Shown here piece after piece: positions 1 through 7,871 of a stretch of 34,299 nucleotides of DNA (position 1 is the stretch's first letter; every line of letters starts with the position of its first letter). Below the pieces are notes generated by a model, which was given only the letters and a program-made list of their open reading frames with translations, was not told the DNA's origin and did not search any database. The stretch comes from Chitinophagales bacterium (GTDB taxonomy: Bacteria > Bacteroidota > Bacteroidia > Chitinophagales > Chitinophagaceae): NCBI GenBank assembly GCA_015654695.1, contig JAATGJ010000039.1, positions 1 to 34,299 of the forward strand. The letters are read 5' to 3'. The translations under genes were made by a program, and so were the position numbers.

Positions 1-279
1 AAAATTGACGGCAAATGGAAAATTATAATCCTTGCCTATATCAGCCAAAATGAAAACCGTTTCAGTCTGCTTAAAAAACGTATGCCATCTATTACCGATA
101 AAATGCTTTCTCAACAAATAAGAGAACTTGAAAAGGACGGCTTACTCACTCGCAAAATTTACCCGGAAATACCTCCGAGAGTGGAATACACCTTAACGGT
201 TGATGCCAAAAGTTTGATTCCTGCCCTTGATATGATATATAAATGGGGGCAACGCCAAAAAAACAAAAAAAAGTCTTAG
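1..279 (+). CDS. HxlR-family transcriptional regulator, C-terminal part (cut by window edge)
   Basis: Frame 1 is open from the first base, so the gene starts outside the window. The visible 92 residues begin with DGKWKIIILAYI, the start of the MarR-like winged helix of HxlR proteins (family signature near GGKWKLLIL). They continue through the SLLKKRMPSITDKMLSQQIREL recognition-helix region, where the family has 'L.R.l.gIs.kmLtqqLreLe', and the beta-wing (DGLLTRKIYPEIPPRVEYTLT). HxlR proteins are small dimeric DNA-binding regulators of redox, aldehyde or drug-response genes. The target here cannot be told because the divergent neighbour lies outside the window. The end is lysine-rich and normal in length. 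An internal ATG at 82 would give only the wing half and is not the real start. Confidence 0.85.
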   Translation, partial: KIDGKWKIIILAYISQNENRFSLLKKRMPSITDKMLSQQIRELEKDGLLTRKIYPEIPPRVEYTLTVDAKSLIPALDMIYKWGQRQKNKKKS

Positions 280-334
280 GTGCCGGGGGTTGGTCGGTTT
301 TGTTGGGTCTGTCCATCGTTGCCACTAACGGTCG

Positions 335-508
335 AGTATTTGCGAAGGCAGGGAATTCATTGATTGTCCAGCCCGGTACAAATGCCCATTTGAAAATATG
401 GTGTTGAAGTTAAGAACCACAGCTGAACATTGAATGTCGAGCCCGAACTGCTGCTAATGCTTGTACATAGCTGATGTTACACTGTCAAGCCCTGCTTTTG
501 CAAATACT
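335..508. repeat. Long inverted repeat (19-bp arms) directly before the group II intron
   Basis: The left arm AGTATTTGCGAAGGCAGGG (335-353) is matched by the right arm CCCTGCTTTTGCAAATACT (490-508). In reverse complement the arms differ at two positions, both compatible with G-T wobble, so as a single strand the 19-nt arms can pair completely. The 136 nt between them contain repeat copy A (440-479). The right arm ends only 3-6 nt before the intron 5' end. No gene is visible in 280-513. The structure could be a recombination site, a terminator-like hairpin or the end of a mobile element. Confidence 0.7.
440..479. repeat. Dispersed repeat, copy A
   Basis: On the minus strand it reads TAACATC, then a variable stretch, then GCAGCAGTTCGGGCT. 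Copy C (5770-5811) has TAACATC and CAGCAACAGTCCGGGCT in the same order at nearly the same spacing (40 versus 42 nt). Copy A lies downstream of the minus-strand TIR-STAND gene. If the intron is removed, the distance to that stop codon is about 95 bp. Confidence 0.5.
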
Positions 509-891
509 TTTGTGTGTGTCCAGCGAAGCTGTTTTTGTGATGAGAGTAGGTCTCTCGGTGGGAGAAGCAGAGCAACCTTCACCATCAAACCGGTTGTATG
601 CTGCGTTGCTCTAAGGAGTGAGGTGGTGAACACATTCGCTACGCTCAGTGCAGGCTTTACAACAGGTGCGTCTGTAAGAGCCGAACGTATAGTGAAGCGG
701 CTGTGAGGTCTCGATAATTGTTACTGATGCAAAAAGAAACGATGCACATGATTGTTTCAACAGAGTTAACATTCACAAACCAGCCACAGGGACGGATGTA
801 CCCGTAGTAGTGATGATAGCATATGAAAGTAAGCAGTAGCGAAGGGGTACACAAGATGTAAAAACTGGTAAACATTAAACAACCGCAAGGA

Positions 892-2133
892 ATGATTGAA
901 CTGTTTTCCAAACAAGGAGTAAGCGTACCCATTACCACCACCATGGTATGGGAAGCATACAAGCATGTAAAGCAAGGCGGCGAAGCACCCGGTACAGATG
1001 GAATGACATGGGAGTACTTACATACTCACCGCAGCCAACTATTGTATCAACTGTGGATACGTCTTGCATCAGGAAGTTATTTTCCAAAAGCCATCAGGGC
1101 CGTCAGCATCCCCAAGAAGGATAGAAGTAAAAGAGTGTTAGGCCTGCCCACATTATTGGACAGGATAGCACAACAGACAGTACGTGTACACTTAGAAAAA
1201 TGTTTAGAACCCCGTTTTCATCAAAATTCGTATGGGTACAGAGCGGGCAAAAGTATGCACGATGCCATTAACAAGGCAAAGTTCAACAGCCAGCAGTACC
1301 CGTATGTAATGAAGCTGGACATCAAAAGTTATTTTGATACCATACCACACGACAAACTGCTGAAGGCATTACAATTTTACTGCAAAGAAAAATGGGTAAG
1401 CCTTTATGTAAGCCGGTGGTTAAAAGCCAGCGTAGTAAATGAAGATGGAAGCAAAACACAACCGCAAAGTGGCACACCGCAGGGAGGAGTAATCAGTCCG
1501 TTGTTATCTAATCTGTATTTGCATGTAGTGTTTGATGGATGGATGCTGCAAAGCTATCCGGGCATCCGGTTTGAACGGTATGCAGACGACATCATCATTC
1601 ATACCAGGCGGGAACAGATAGCACAAAGCATACTGAACAAACTGCGAAAGCGTTTTACAGCATGCGGGTTAATCATTCATCCCACCAAAACTCAAATCAT
1701 TTGTGTAAGACAAAGCCAAACAAAACGGAGTGTAAACGATGTTCACACTTTTGAAATGGGAGGTTTTGATTTTATACCGCAATGGGTAAAGGTGGAAGGA
1801 GAATGGAAGCTGTTGATACTTCCTTCGCCATCAAAGGCATCGAAGAAAGCGATAATGGATAAGATACGAGAGCTGAAACTACATACCCGAACGGGCAGTA
1901 TATATGTAGTGGCGAATCTCTTGAATCCATTAGTGAGAGGATGGCAAAACTACTACTGTCACTTTATCAAAAGAGATCTGAACGACCTATTGCGCTTTGT
2001 AAACAGACGACTTGAAAAATGGTGTAAATGGAACAAGCGGATGAACTTGCGCAAGAGCCGCAGATGGCTCAACACATTGTACAAGTTGCAGCCCGGTCTG
2101 TTTGCCTATTGGAGTGTATGCCCCGCTTACTGA
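892..2133 (+). CDS. ltrA: Group II intron reverse transcriptase/maturase
   Basis: This 413-aa protein lies inside the intron. It mediates intron splicing as a maturase and target-primed reverse transcription for mobility. Visible motifs run in RT order: GTDGMTWEYL (RT-0/1 region), RVLGLPTLLDRIAQQ (RT-2), HQNSYGYRAGKSMHDAI (RT-2a), MKLDIKSYFDTI with the first catalytic Asp (RT-3), SGTPQGGVISPLLSNLYL (RT-4) and RYADDIIIH with the YADD box at residues 230-233 (RT-5). The thumb/X domain follows, with LVRGWQNYY. The protein ends about 20 residues after RWLNTLYKLQPGLFAYW with no HNH endonuclease domain, so it is an endonuclease-minus type. The frame is intact, so the intron may be active or recently active. 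Confidence 0.95.
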   Translation: MIELFSKQGVSVPITTTMVWEAYKHVKQGGEAPGTDGMTWEYLHTHRSQLLYQLWIRLASGSYFPKAIRAVSIPKKDRSKRVLGLPTLLDRIAQQTVRVHLEKCLEPRFHQNSYGYRAGKSMHDAINKAKFNSQQYPYVMKLDIKSYFDTIPHDKLLKALQFYCKEKWVSLYVSRWLKASVVNEDGSKTQPQSGTPQGGVISPLLSNLYLHVVFDGWMLQSYPGIRFERYADDIIIHTRREQIAQSILNKLRKRFTACGLIIHPTKTQIICVRQSQTKRSVNDVHTFEMGGFDFIPQWVKVEGEWKLLILPSPSKASKKAIMDKIRELKLHTRTGSIYVVANLLNPLVRGWQNYYCHFIKRDLNDLLRFVNRRLEKWCKWNKRMNLRKSRRWLNTLYKLQPGLFAYWSVCPAY

Positions 2134-2152
2134 TTGAAAGAAGCATCTTGAA

Positions 2153-2186
2153 GAGCCGTATGAATCGAGAGGTTCACGTACGGTTC
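2153..2186 (+). ncRNA. Group II intron domain V (catalytic hairpin)
   Basis: A 34-nt hairpin: a 10-bp lower stem with the catalytic AGC triad at its 5' side, a 2-nt bulge (CA), a 4-bp upper stem and a GAGA tetraloop. It matches the universal group II domain V fold without any mismatch, which supports ribozyme integrity. Confidence 0.92.
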
Positions 2187-2247
2187 TGTGAGGAGCAGGG
2201 GGTGAGAATCCCCTTGCTTACTCGACTGTGTGCAGTGTATTAGGAAC

Positions 2248-4563
2248 TTATTCATCTTCTTCTTCATTTGTTTTATCGTCAAAATTTTTGGATAAGTAGC
2301 TCATGCCTTCATGATCACTCTCTTTTTTATAAATTTGATAAAGGATATTTAAAGCATTTTTTTTATTTAAACTTCCATAGATTGAACGCTTAAGTTTTCT
2401 TTCGGCTGTTTCACGATCGCCGGAAATATAATAATCATATTGAGCTTCCATCACTAGTTTCATATCGACAGCCCTCGGATGAGGATTTATTGACATTTTA
2501 TCGATCAGCTCTTTTAACAATTTGTCTTCATGAATACCATTAGAAGGCCTGTGCACTAGACATCTAAAATACGCCTGAATATAAAATGGATTATTTTTAT
2601 GTTTGTTATAGTTCTCTAAAGCTAAAGATTCAGCTTGGGTATATTGATCCAATGCAAAAAGGGTAAGAACCAATTCACTTCGAGCCTGGATTTTGTATGG
2701 CATGTTTTTTACCGCAATTTCTAAATGTTGCTTTGCTTTTTTATAATTTTTTCGAATTCTGTTATAAAGTCCAAACAGGAATTCGTTTTCGGGGAAATCG
2801 AAAAATCTTATTTCTGATTCAAAACGATCATCTTTTAGTCTAGCGTATGATAAGCATAAAAAATAGTGTATTTCTCTTTCGATTTGCTTTTCTATATAAC
2901 CAGAATTTTCAATTATTCTGTTTGCCAGAACGATGAGTGATTTATATTCTTTTTTATCATATAATGCAGAGATGCTTTTTAAAACTAAAGAAGGTAGTAA
3001 TAGACGATCTGGTATATTCTGTCCGTTTATCAACCCTTGTTTTAGTGTATTAAGAGTGTCCGAATATGTTGGAATGTCAGATTGATCATTTACTATAGTA
3101 GTAATTTTATGTGTTATCCTTGACTGTATACTAGTTGATATCTCTGCTCTATTACGAGATATGTAATCTGCTAAAGCATAATCAATTTTCAAGAATTCTT
3201 TGCTTACACCAACTAGTTCATGTGCTCCGATTGTAAATAGTTTCTCCAATGCTAAATCTAAATTCGGATGATCGAAAAAAATGTCAACTAGATAATCGTA
3301 GCTAATTGTGCCAAATTTCGCTAAAACAACAACAAGATCCTTTGTCTCAATATTTTCGATAATATTCCGAAACTGGGTCAGTAGTTTATTGTCATAATAG
3401 TCAGTTATATATTCCCGCATTTTTAGCACAGTATCAACACCTTGATCTTGTATCAGATCGGCGGCATAAAAAATTTGTTCCGGAAAACCATTCAAAAATG
3501 AAAGTATTACTTCTAATTTTTGCCTATCAAATGAGATATTGCGATTATTCATTATCTTAATAAATAGCTTCTCTTTATCGGAATCTGACAAAAGCGGTAT
3601 ATGTTGATTTATAGTCTTAAATTTTAATTGTATCAGTTCACTACGAGATGGTCTAAATTTTGATATTATACAGAATGAGATTTTATTTTCAAACTCGAGA
3701 TTATTTGAAAGTTTAACAAACCAATCATTAAGCTCACCTATTCTTGTAATTAAACAACCATTATCAATAAAAAATATAACTTCATGATTATTGACATATT
3801 CAATTATCATGCTCTTTAGAAATTCGATTTTTTTATCTATGTTTTTTGAAAGAAGATCAGCTACGAAATCTTTTTTATACGAATAATATCCCTCGTCTAA
3901 TTTAAGAATTAAGTCATCAATTCCATCGGTTGATTCAAGAGTAATTGGTATAGGCTCGTAAGCACTAGAAAATAACTTATTTTTTTCTAGTACTTTTTTT
4001 AAAAACGTTCGCCTTCCAACACCTTCGAGCCCAGAGATAAGAATTGTAGTAGGTTTTAAATTTTCTATATTAATGTATTTGTCTTCAAATTCTTCAATTA
4101 ATGAATTACGCCCAACGAAATTTCCAAGTCTCTCAGCTATTTTTGGATTTGCTTCAATAATAATCTCTCTTAACTGTCTTTTTATTTTTCCGACTATTAT
4201 ATTTAGGTTTGAAATATGCTTTAAGTCATAATTGTTCCTGATCCAAAGAGGAATACGGGGATCAGAATGTGTAACGTTTTTGTCAATATTTAATGGTAGA
4301 AACCTTTTTATTTGATTTAGATCTAGTCTGTCTTTCGATTGATTTACTTCGTATTTGACCCAATCAGAATCTAAGGCTGCATTAGATAAAATAAGAACAA
4401 AGAGGTCTGTTTTATCTAAATTTTCAAATATTTGCGATATCGTTTTAGCTCCAGCTTCAAAAGTATATTTGTCCACAACGCAATTATTCGCTCCTAATTT
4501 TTTGAAAAGGTCCTCAGCTATTGGTTTGTTTTTACTACTATGGGATATAAATGCTATGGCCAT
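2248..4563 (-). CDS. TIR domain-STAND NTPase-TPR-like protein (putative anti-phage sensor/effector)
   Basis: A 771-aa protein. Residues 1-130 are a TIR domain: AIAFISHSSKNK at strand A, and SDWVKYE with Glu72 at the place of the NADase glutamate (the WVxxE context as in SARM1). A NERD/STAND-type linker FVGRNSLIEEFE (149-160) leads to a P-loop ATPase. Its Walker A is GLEGVGRRT (178-186), where the usual GxxGxGKTT lysine and first Thr are both Arg. A Walker B-like EVIFFIDNG lies at 261-269. From about 540 onward helical repeats resemble TPRs and probably serve as the sensor. Family knowledge: bacterial TIR-STAND proteins act as abortive-infection defence, degrading NAD+ when the repeat domain detects phage. 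Base composition is much more AT-rich than in the SOS genes, suggesting transfer. The degenerate P-loop may mean altered nucleotide binding. Confidence 0.85.
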   Translation of the reverse strand: MAIAFISHSSKNKPIAEDLFKKLGANNCVVDKYTFEAGAKTISQIFENLDKTDLFVLILSNAALDSDWVKYEVNQSKDRLDLNQIKRFLPLNIDKNVTHSDPRIPLWIRNNYDLKHISNLNIIVGKIKRQLREIIIEANPKIAERLGNFVGRNSLIEEFEDKYINIENLKPTTILISGLEGVGRRTFLKKVLEKNKLFSSAYEPIPITLESTDGIDDLILKLDEGYYSYKKDFVADLLSKNIDKKIEFLKSMIIEYVNNHEVIFFIDNGCLITRIGELNDWFVKLSNNLEFENKISFCIISKFRPSRSELIQLKFKTINQHIPLLSDSDKEKLFIKIMNNRNISFDRQKLEVILSFLNGFPEQIFYAADLIQDQGVDTVLKMREYITDYYDNKLLTQFRNIIENIETKDLVVVLAKFGTISYDYLVDIFFDHPNLDLALEKLFTIGAHELVGVSKEFLKIDYALADYISRNRAEISTSIQSRITHKITTIVNDQSDIPTYSDTLNTLKQGLINGQNIPDRLLLPSLVLKSISALYDKKEYKSLIVLANRIIENSGYIEKQIEREIHYFLCLSYARLKDDRFESEIRFFDFPENEFLFGLYNRIRKNYKKAKQHLEIAVKNMPYKIQARSELVLTLFALDQYTQAESLALENYNKHKNNPFYIQAYFRCLVHRPSNGIHEDKLLKELIDKMSINPHPRAVDMKLVMEAQYDYYISGDRETAERKLKRSIYGSLNKKNALNILYQIYKKESDHEGMSYLSKNFDDKTNEEEDE

Positions 4564-4779
4564 AAATACTTTTTTTATATGATAAAACCCGAATTCTCAA
4601 TTTCTTGAAATGCCTCAGCAACACTGCACACAACATGTGTATTGTCGAAAGTACGAACATATTGCTTTTTTTCTTTGAATATTGTTGTTCTGATTTTCAG
4701 TTATTTAAACCTGTTTTGACGACATTTTAGTTATCTCATCTAGTTGCGACAATATAGCCAGTCCAATTGAAATATTTCA

Positions 4780-5036
4780 TTATAAAAAATCCTTTATATC
4801 CTCCAATGGGCTTAAAATATTCAACATGTTCTTATTGGTAACATGAAGGTAACGCAAAGTGGTTTTTATATCATTGTGTCCAAGGAGCTTTTGAATAAAA
4901 ACAAAATCAGTCCTTTATCCAGCAAATGTGTGGCAATGCTATGCCGGAGCATATGCATACTACCAGTTTTACTTATTCATGCCTTATTCTTATGAAAACG
5001 ATTTTTTGCATTTAGTGAAACTGATGCCGGTTAAAG
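4780..5036 (-). pseudogene. Tyrosine recombinase (Xer/phage integrase family), C-terminal remnant
   Basis: On the minus strand the catalytic C-terminal half of a tyrosine recombinase is readable in two frames. First comes NAKNRFHKNKA, an in-frame TGA where Gly is expected, then ISKTGSM and HMLRHSIATHLLDKG with the H-x-x-R box. After one frameshift (about 4911) the text continues as FIQKLLGHNDIKTTLRYLHV, containing the LLGH box and the Tyr nucleophile, and ends with NILSPLEDIKDFL and a stop at 4780. N-terminal parts are not recognisable. It is dead, but shows that the region once hosted site-specific recombination. The stretch 4564-4779 between this remnant and the TIR-STAND gene shows nothing else. 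Confidence 0.85.
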
Positions 5037-5046
5037 GCAAGAGTTT

Positions 5047-5165
5047 TCTGCTGTGCTGATATCCTGTGATATTTCAGCCCGAACTCCTGATTGTAAAGGT
5101 ACTGAAGATGAGAATAGAGTTTTTGCATGAATATATTCGTTTAGCGGCTATATATCCAAAGCCCA
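5047..5165. repeat. Dispersed repeat, copy B
   Basis: The stretch 5047-5090 (ctgatatcctgtgat...cagcccgaact) resembles copy C at 5742-5784, with most positions identical. A second block, TTTAGCGGCTATATATCC at about 5140, resembles TTTAAGCCGTCATATAGCC at about 5893. Both copies end right before the stop codon of a minus-strand gene. Confidence 0.5.
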
Positions 5166-5167
5166 TG

Positions 5168-5704
5168 TTAAAGACCGTTTGATTGTCGCCTTCTCGATTC
5201 TATAAAGTTGACGATTGTTCGCTGGTTTCCTAAGAATAAAAGGCCGATGAGTACTTCTGATAATGAAGTAAAGAGCCGGCTATAGTCAAAATGCTCCGCT
5301 CCAAACATGCTTTTCCTGGAATCAACAAACTGATACCAGGCGTAAAAATGCCGTACAAACTGGGGTATGGCGAAAGTCAAAATAAGAATTCCCGAAATAA
5401 TTATGGCAATGGTATAAACCGAAGACCTATGTAAATTGACGACAAGGGGTTCCTCACTCAGATTAGAAGTTAGTTGGAGTTTGGAAACCAGCCAGGCGGT
5501 CTTAAAAAGAAGGAGGCAGACAATACCAAAGTACAGCCCAAATACTAACAGTGAAACAAATAAAGAAAACAAAGCAAAGTCTGCCGAGATGTCCAACATC
5601 TGATGAAGATTGGATAGGATAGGAGGAATTGAAAGCAGAACTTCCTTGATAAGGTAAATCCCGAATACTTTTAGAATGATTGTGAAAAGGTCTTTTGCTT
5701 TCAT
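5168..5704 (-). CDS. Hypothetical four-helix membrane protein
   Basis: A 178-aa protein with about four hydrophobic segments: residues 9-30, 40-68 (FALFSLFVSLLVFGLYFGIV), 92-112 (YTIAIIISGILILTFAIP) and 145-160 (LSEVLIGLLFLG). It ends in a polar tail, NQRTIVNFIESRRR. I do not recognise a functional family; the architecture resembles small DUF2975-like inner-membrane proteins. It stands alone on the minus strand with more than 200 bp to each neighbour. Copy B of a repeat sits at its 3' side, reminiscent of single-gene cassettes. Confidence 0.7.
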   Translation of the reverse strand: MKAKDLFTIILKVFGIYLIKEVLLSIPPILSNLHQMLDISADFALFSLFVSLLVFGLYFGIVCLLLFKTAWLVSKLQLTSNLSEEPLVVNLHRSSVYTIAIIISGILILTFAIPQFVRHFYAWYQFVDSRKSMFGAEHFDYSRLFTSLSEVLIGLLFLGNQRTIVNFIESRRRQSNGL

Positions 5705-5741
5705 AATGTATGTTATTGACAGAAGTAAATGAGCAGGGCAT

Positions 5742-5930
5742 TCTACTGTCTGATATACTGTGATGATTCAGCCCGGACTGTTGCTGGGCAAAGTTAGTGT
5801 AGTGGATGTTATATTCTATCGCTGAGATTTATTCGTTCACTACGAGGTGCAGAGTGCATAAGATTGCGATATGAAGTTGAAAATTTATTCTTTAAGCCGT
5901 CATATAGCCAAAGACCTTTGTGCAATTTTA
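5742..5930. repeat. Dispersed repeat, copy C (largest copy)
   Basis: Contains the AGCCCGGACTGTTGCTG core (from 5770), GGATGTTA up to 5811 (shared with copy A), and the TTTAAGCCGTCATATAGCC block near 5893 (shared with copy B). It also carries about 80 bp not present in B. It fills the whole gap between the two membrane-protein genes, 3' of the gene ending at 5936. Confidence 0.5.
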
Positions 5931-5935
5931 TCCGA

Positions 5936-6592
5936 TTAATCTATAATTGCCGTAAACAATAGCGGATTCGTTCTGCGGCTGTTGGTATCCTCGCTATGAT
6001 ATATTGTAATTAAGATCATGTTCGATGAAATTTCCCGGAGTATGATTTTTTTTATTTTGTTTTTAGGAACATAGTACTCTGTTGGATAAGTAAAATCAGG
6101 ATTGTCATAAATGGTGTCAATTAAATAGCGACTTTCAAAAAAGCCTTTTTTTACAAAAAGCTTTGGAAGCTTTGGAATATACATAAGGGTTCCAGGATCT
6201 TCTTCAAGCCTGTATTTATTGTCCTTATAAAACAATTTCTTATTGTAGTCGTCGATAATTTCGAAGGTAATGAACGTGCCGGAAAAGCTGAGCACAAAAA
6301 CAAGTGTTCCAAAAAGCATGTTGAAAATGCCATGATAGTTTCTGGCAGAATAGACCCAGTATAAAAAGATTGAACTCAAACACCATGACAGGTAGATAAA
6401 GCTGCTTGAACGATATCCCCTCCAAAAAAGATTATATTTTGAAAGGACCTGAGTAGAAATAAAAAAAAGAAAGGTCATTATAAATATCCAAAAGAAGACT
6501 TTAGTTACAGTTAAGGAAAAGGAAAGTTTCGGAGCAAAAAACTTCATTGCTAAAACGAGGGCCGGGATGATAAATAAGATTAGCAAAAGCAT
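5936..6592 (-). CDS. Hypothetical membrane protein with soluble C-terminal domain
   Basis: A 218-aa protein. The first half carries four hydrophobic segments (residues 1-16, 28-48, 62-82, 88-110). The second half is soluble and basic, rich in Tyr, Lys and Ile (KLPKLFVKKGFFESRYLIDTIYD). No catalytic motif is seen and no family is recognised. Like the gene at 5168-5704 it stands alone on the minus strand with a repeat copy at its 3' end. Local DNA is AT-rich. Confidence 0.65.
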   Translation of the reverse strand: MLLLILFIIPALVLAMKFFAPKLSFSLTVTKVFFWIFIMTFLFFISTQVLSKYNLFWRGYRSSSFIYLSWCLSSIFLYWVYSARNYHGIFNMLFGTLVFVLSFSGTFITFEIIDDYNKKLFYKDNKYRLEEDPGTLMYIPKLPKLFVKKGFFESRYLIDTIYDNPDFTYPTEYYVPKNKIKKIILREISSNMILITIYHSEDTNSRRTNPLLFTAIID

Positions 6593-6663
6593 TTACACCA
6601 GAATTGTTTTTTGAAAATTATCAATGTTTTAATTTAAATGCTTTGGTTTTGTTACACTGGTTT

Positions 6664-6882
6664 TCAGTTCAGGTATTCTGTTACCACTTTCATCCAGCAG
6701 CTACGCAGTTTCTGTTTAACCAATTTTTTATCTGAAATGTGAGAGAAGTTGTCATAATAATGCTCCAGGATTTCCTTAGTCAGCAAGTAGGCTTTATCAT
6801 CATCTTTCAGATGTATCCGAAAATAACGGTGAAGGATCGGATACCAGGCAATAGCCAGTTGAATCCCTTTATCTTGTGGCAT
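6664..6882 (-). CDS. Small hypothetical protein (72 aa)
   Basis: A 72-residue, largely helical and charged protein (MPQDKGIQLAIAWYPILHR, HLKDDDKAYLLTKEILEHYYDNF) with no membrane segment. A sigma-factor region 2-like pattern of helices is conceivable but not supported by a clear motif. It lies 39 bp downstream of the next minus-strand gene (6922-7293) and may be co-transcribed with it. Confidence 0.5.
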   Translation of the reverse strand: MPQDKGIQLAIAWYPILHRYFRIHLKDDDKAYLLTKEILEHYYDNFSHISDKKLVKQKLRSCWMKVVTEYLN

Positions 6883-6921
6883 GGGTTATAGTGTTTAATG
6901 TAGTTAAAGTTATGAAAAGCT

Positions 6922-7293
6922 CTATTTCCTGTTTAAATAAATTCCTGCCAGAAGCAGGGCAGTGCAGATGCTTAAAAATACGATAAGGGGTTTCCAAACC
7001 TTTTTAGATTCGTAAGCCAGGTAGTCAATAAAAAATTTGTCCCACAAAAAGAATGTAAGAATAAAACTTGCTATCATGTTTCCTAATACAAATTGAACCA
7101 GGTTATCTGGAATTATTCCTACCATTAATTTCTTAAAAAGAAATGTCCAAAGAATGCTTCCAATAATAAAATAAGGGGCAAACTTTTCTTTACCTACCGC
7201 TCTTAAATTGTAAGAAAACAATATGCAACCGAATACGGAGGATAGGAGGGTTAATCCAGCTATAGCCTGTTTAGAGTAAAAACGTGGTTTCAT
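6922..7293 (-). CDS. Small hypothetical membrane protein (123 aa)
   Basis: 123 residues with four hydrophobic segments: about 9-28 (AIAGLTLLSSVFGCILFSYN), 40-60, 65-85 (LVQFVLGNMIASFILTFFLW) and 100-118 (PLIVFLSICTALLLAGIYL). It has a basic N-terminus and a very short C-terminal tail (NRK). It is probably an inner-membrane protein of unknown role. It is the first gene of the minus-strand row that continues to the TIR-STAND gene. No recognised family. Confidence 0.6.
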   Translation of the reverse strand: MKPRFYSKQAIAGLTLLSSVFGCILFSYNLRAVGKEKFAPYFIIGSILWTFLFKKLMVGIIPDNLVQFVLGNMIASFILTFFLWDKFFIDYLAYESKKVWKPLIVFLSICTALLLAGIYLNRK

Positions 7294-7871
7294 TATTGGT
7301 AAAGGTAGCAGACAATCAGGGGTCCTGGATGAAAAATTGAATGCGGGACTTTGTTGCGGGGCTCCACTTTATGGAGAAACGAGTTTAGTTGGTGGTTAAG
7401 GCAGACTGTGAAGGCTGAGGGAATTTTTGAAAATATAAATGATACATTACTAATAACTATGACTATTCAATGATGATCCTGAATTGAAAGTGCAGATTGG
7501 TGGATAGTATTTTGATTTTCTTTTCGCTTTTATCGGAGAAGCTTGTTCCAAATAGCTTCAGGATTTAACCAAAATTCTTCAGTAGGCCCCGTTATTTTTT
7601 ATTATTAACCAAATGGTGCCATTTGATTATTTCAAAGAAACCTGTGCGAAAGATCAGGTTTTGTGATGAGAAGAAAAATGAATTTCCGGACACTGGTTAA
7701 GCACCTATCAATTATGGTTGTTACAGCATTATCGTCCGGCTGCCCTCGCAGGCAAAAAAGATTCCTGAACTCAAATAAAATGTTACTACCCTTCAATCAG
7801 GTTGTTAAGTGTCGTTAAACAGACGTAAAAAATCGAAAAGTCTGAAGTAATACGATTAATTAAGAAAATTG
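7294..7871. other. Long stretch without an intact gene
   Basis: No open frame with protein-like character. A short plus-strand frame from 7678 (MNFRTLVKHLSIMVVTALSSGC) looks superficially like a lipoprotein signal but stops within 50 codons. Because the following DNA is a decayed gltD, part of this stretch may be its unrecognisable upstream portion. Confidence 0.5.

Larger units (their letters stand above)
514..2226 (+). mobile_element. Group II intron, apparently complete
   Basis: The 5' end GTGTGTCCAGC matches the GUGYG start of group II introns. It could be 512 or 514 because of a GT run. Domain V is at 2153-2186 and is textbook: 34 nt, GAGCCGTATG pairing over 10 bp with CGTACGGTTC, a 2-nt CA bulge, then AATC/GGTT closed by a GAGA tetraloop. 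Domain VI follows (about 2190-2226), with a stem AGCAGGGG/CCCCTTGCT and a candidate branch-point A near 2220. The element ends around CTCGAC. The RT gene fills the domain IV position. About 380 nt of structured RNA (domains I-III) lie before it. The exact ends are inferred, not proven. Confidence 0.9.

Noticed and set aside
333-513. Inverted repeat as a classical integron attC site
   Set aside because: No clear RYYYAAC/GTTRRRY core pair was found and the arms are longer and further apart than in usual attC sites; kept only as a hypothesis.
657-975. Minus-strand ORFs overlapping the intron 5' region
   Set aside because: They lie within the structured RNA of the group II intron, look non-protein-like and oppose the RT gene.
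7678-7818. A short lipoprotein (signal-like start with Cys)
   Set aside because: It ends after fewer than 50 codons with no conserved mature part and lies directly before pseudogenes.
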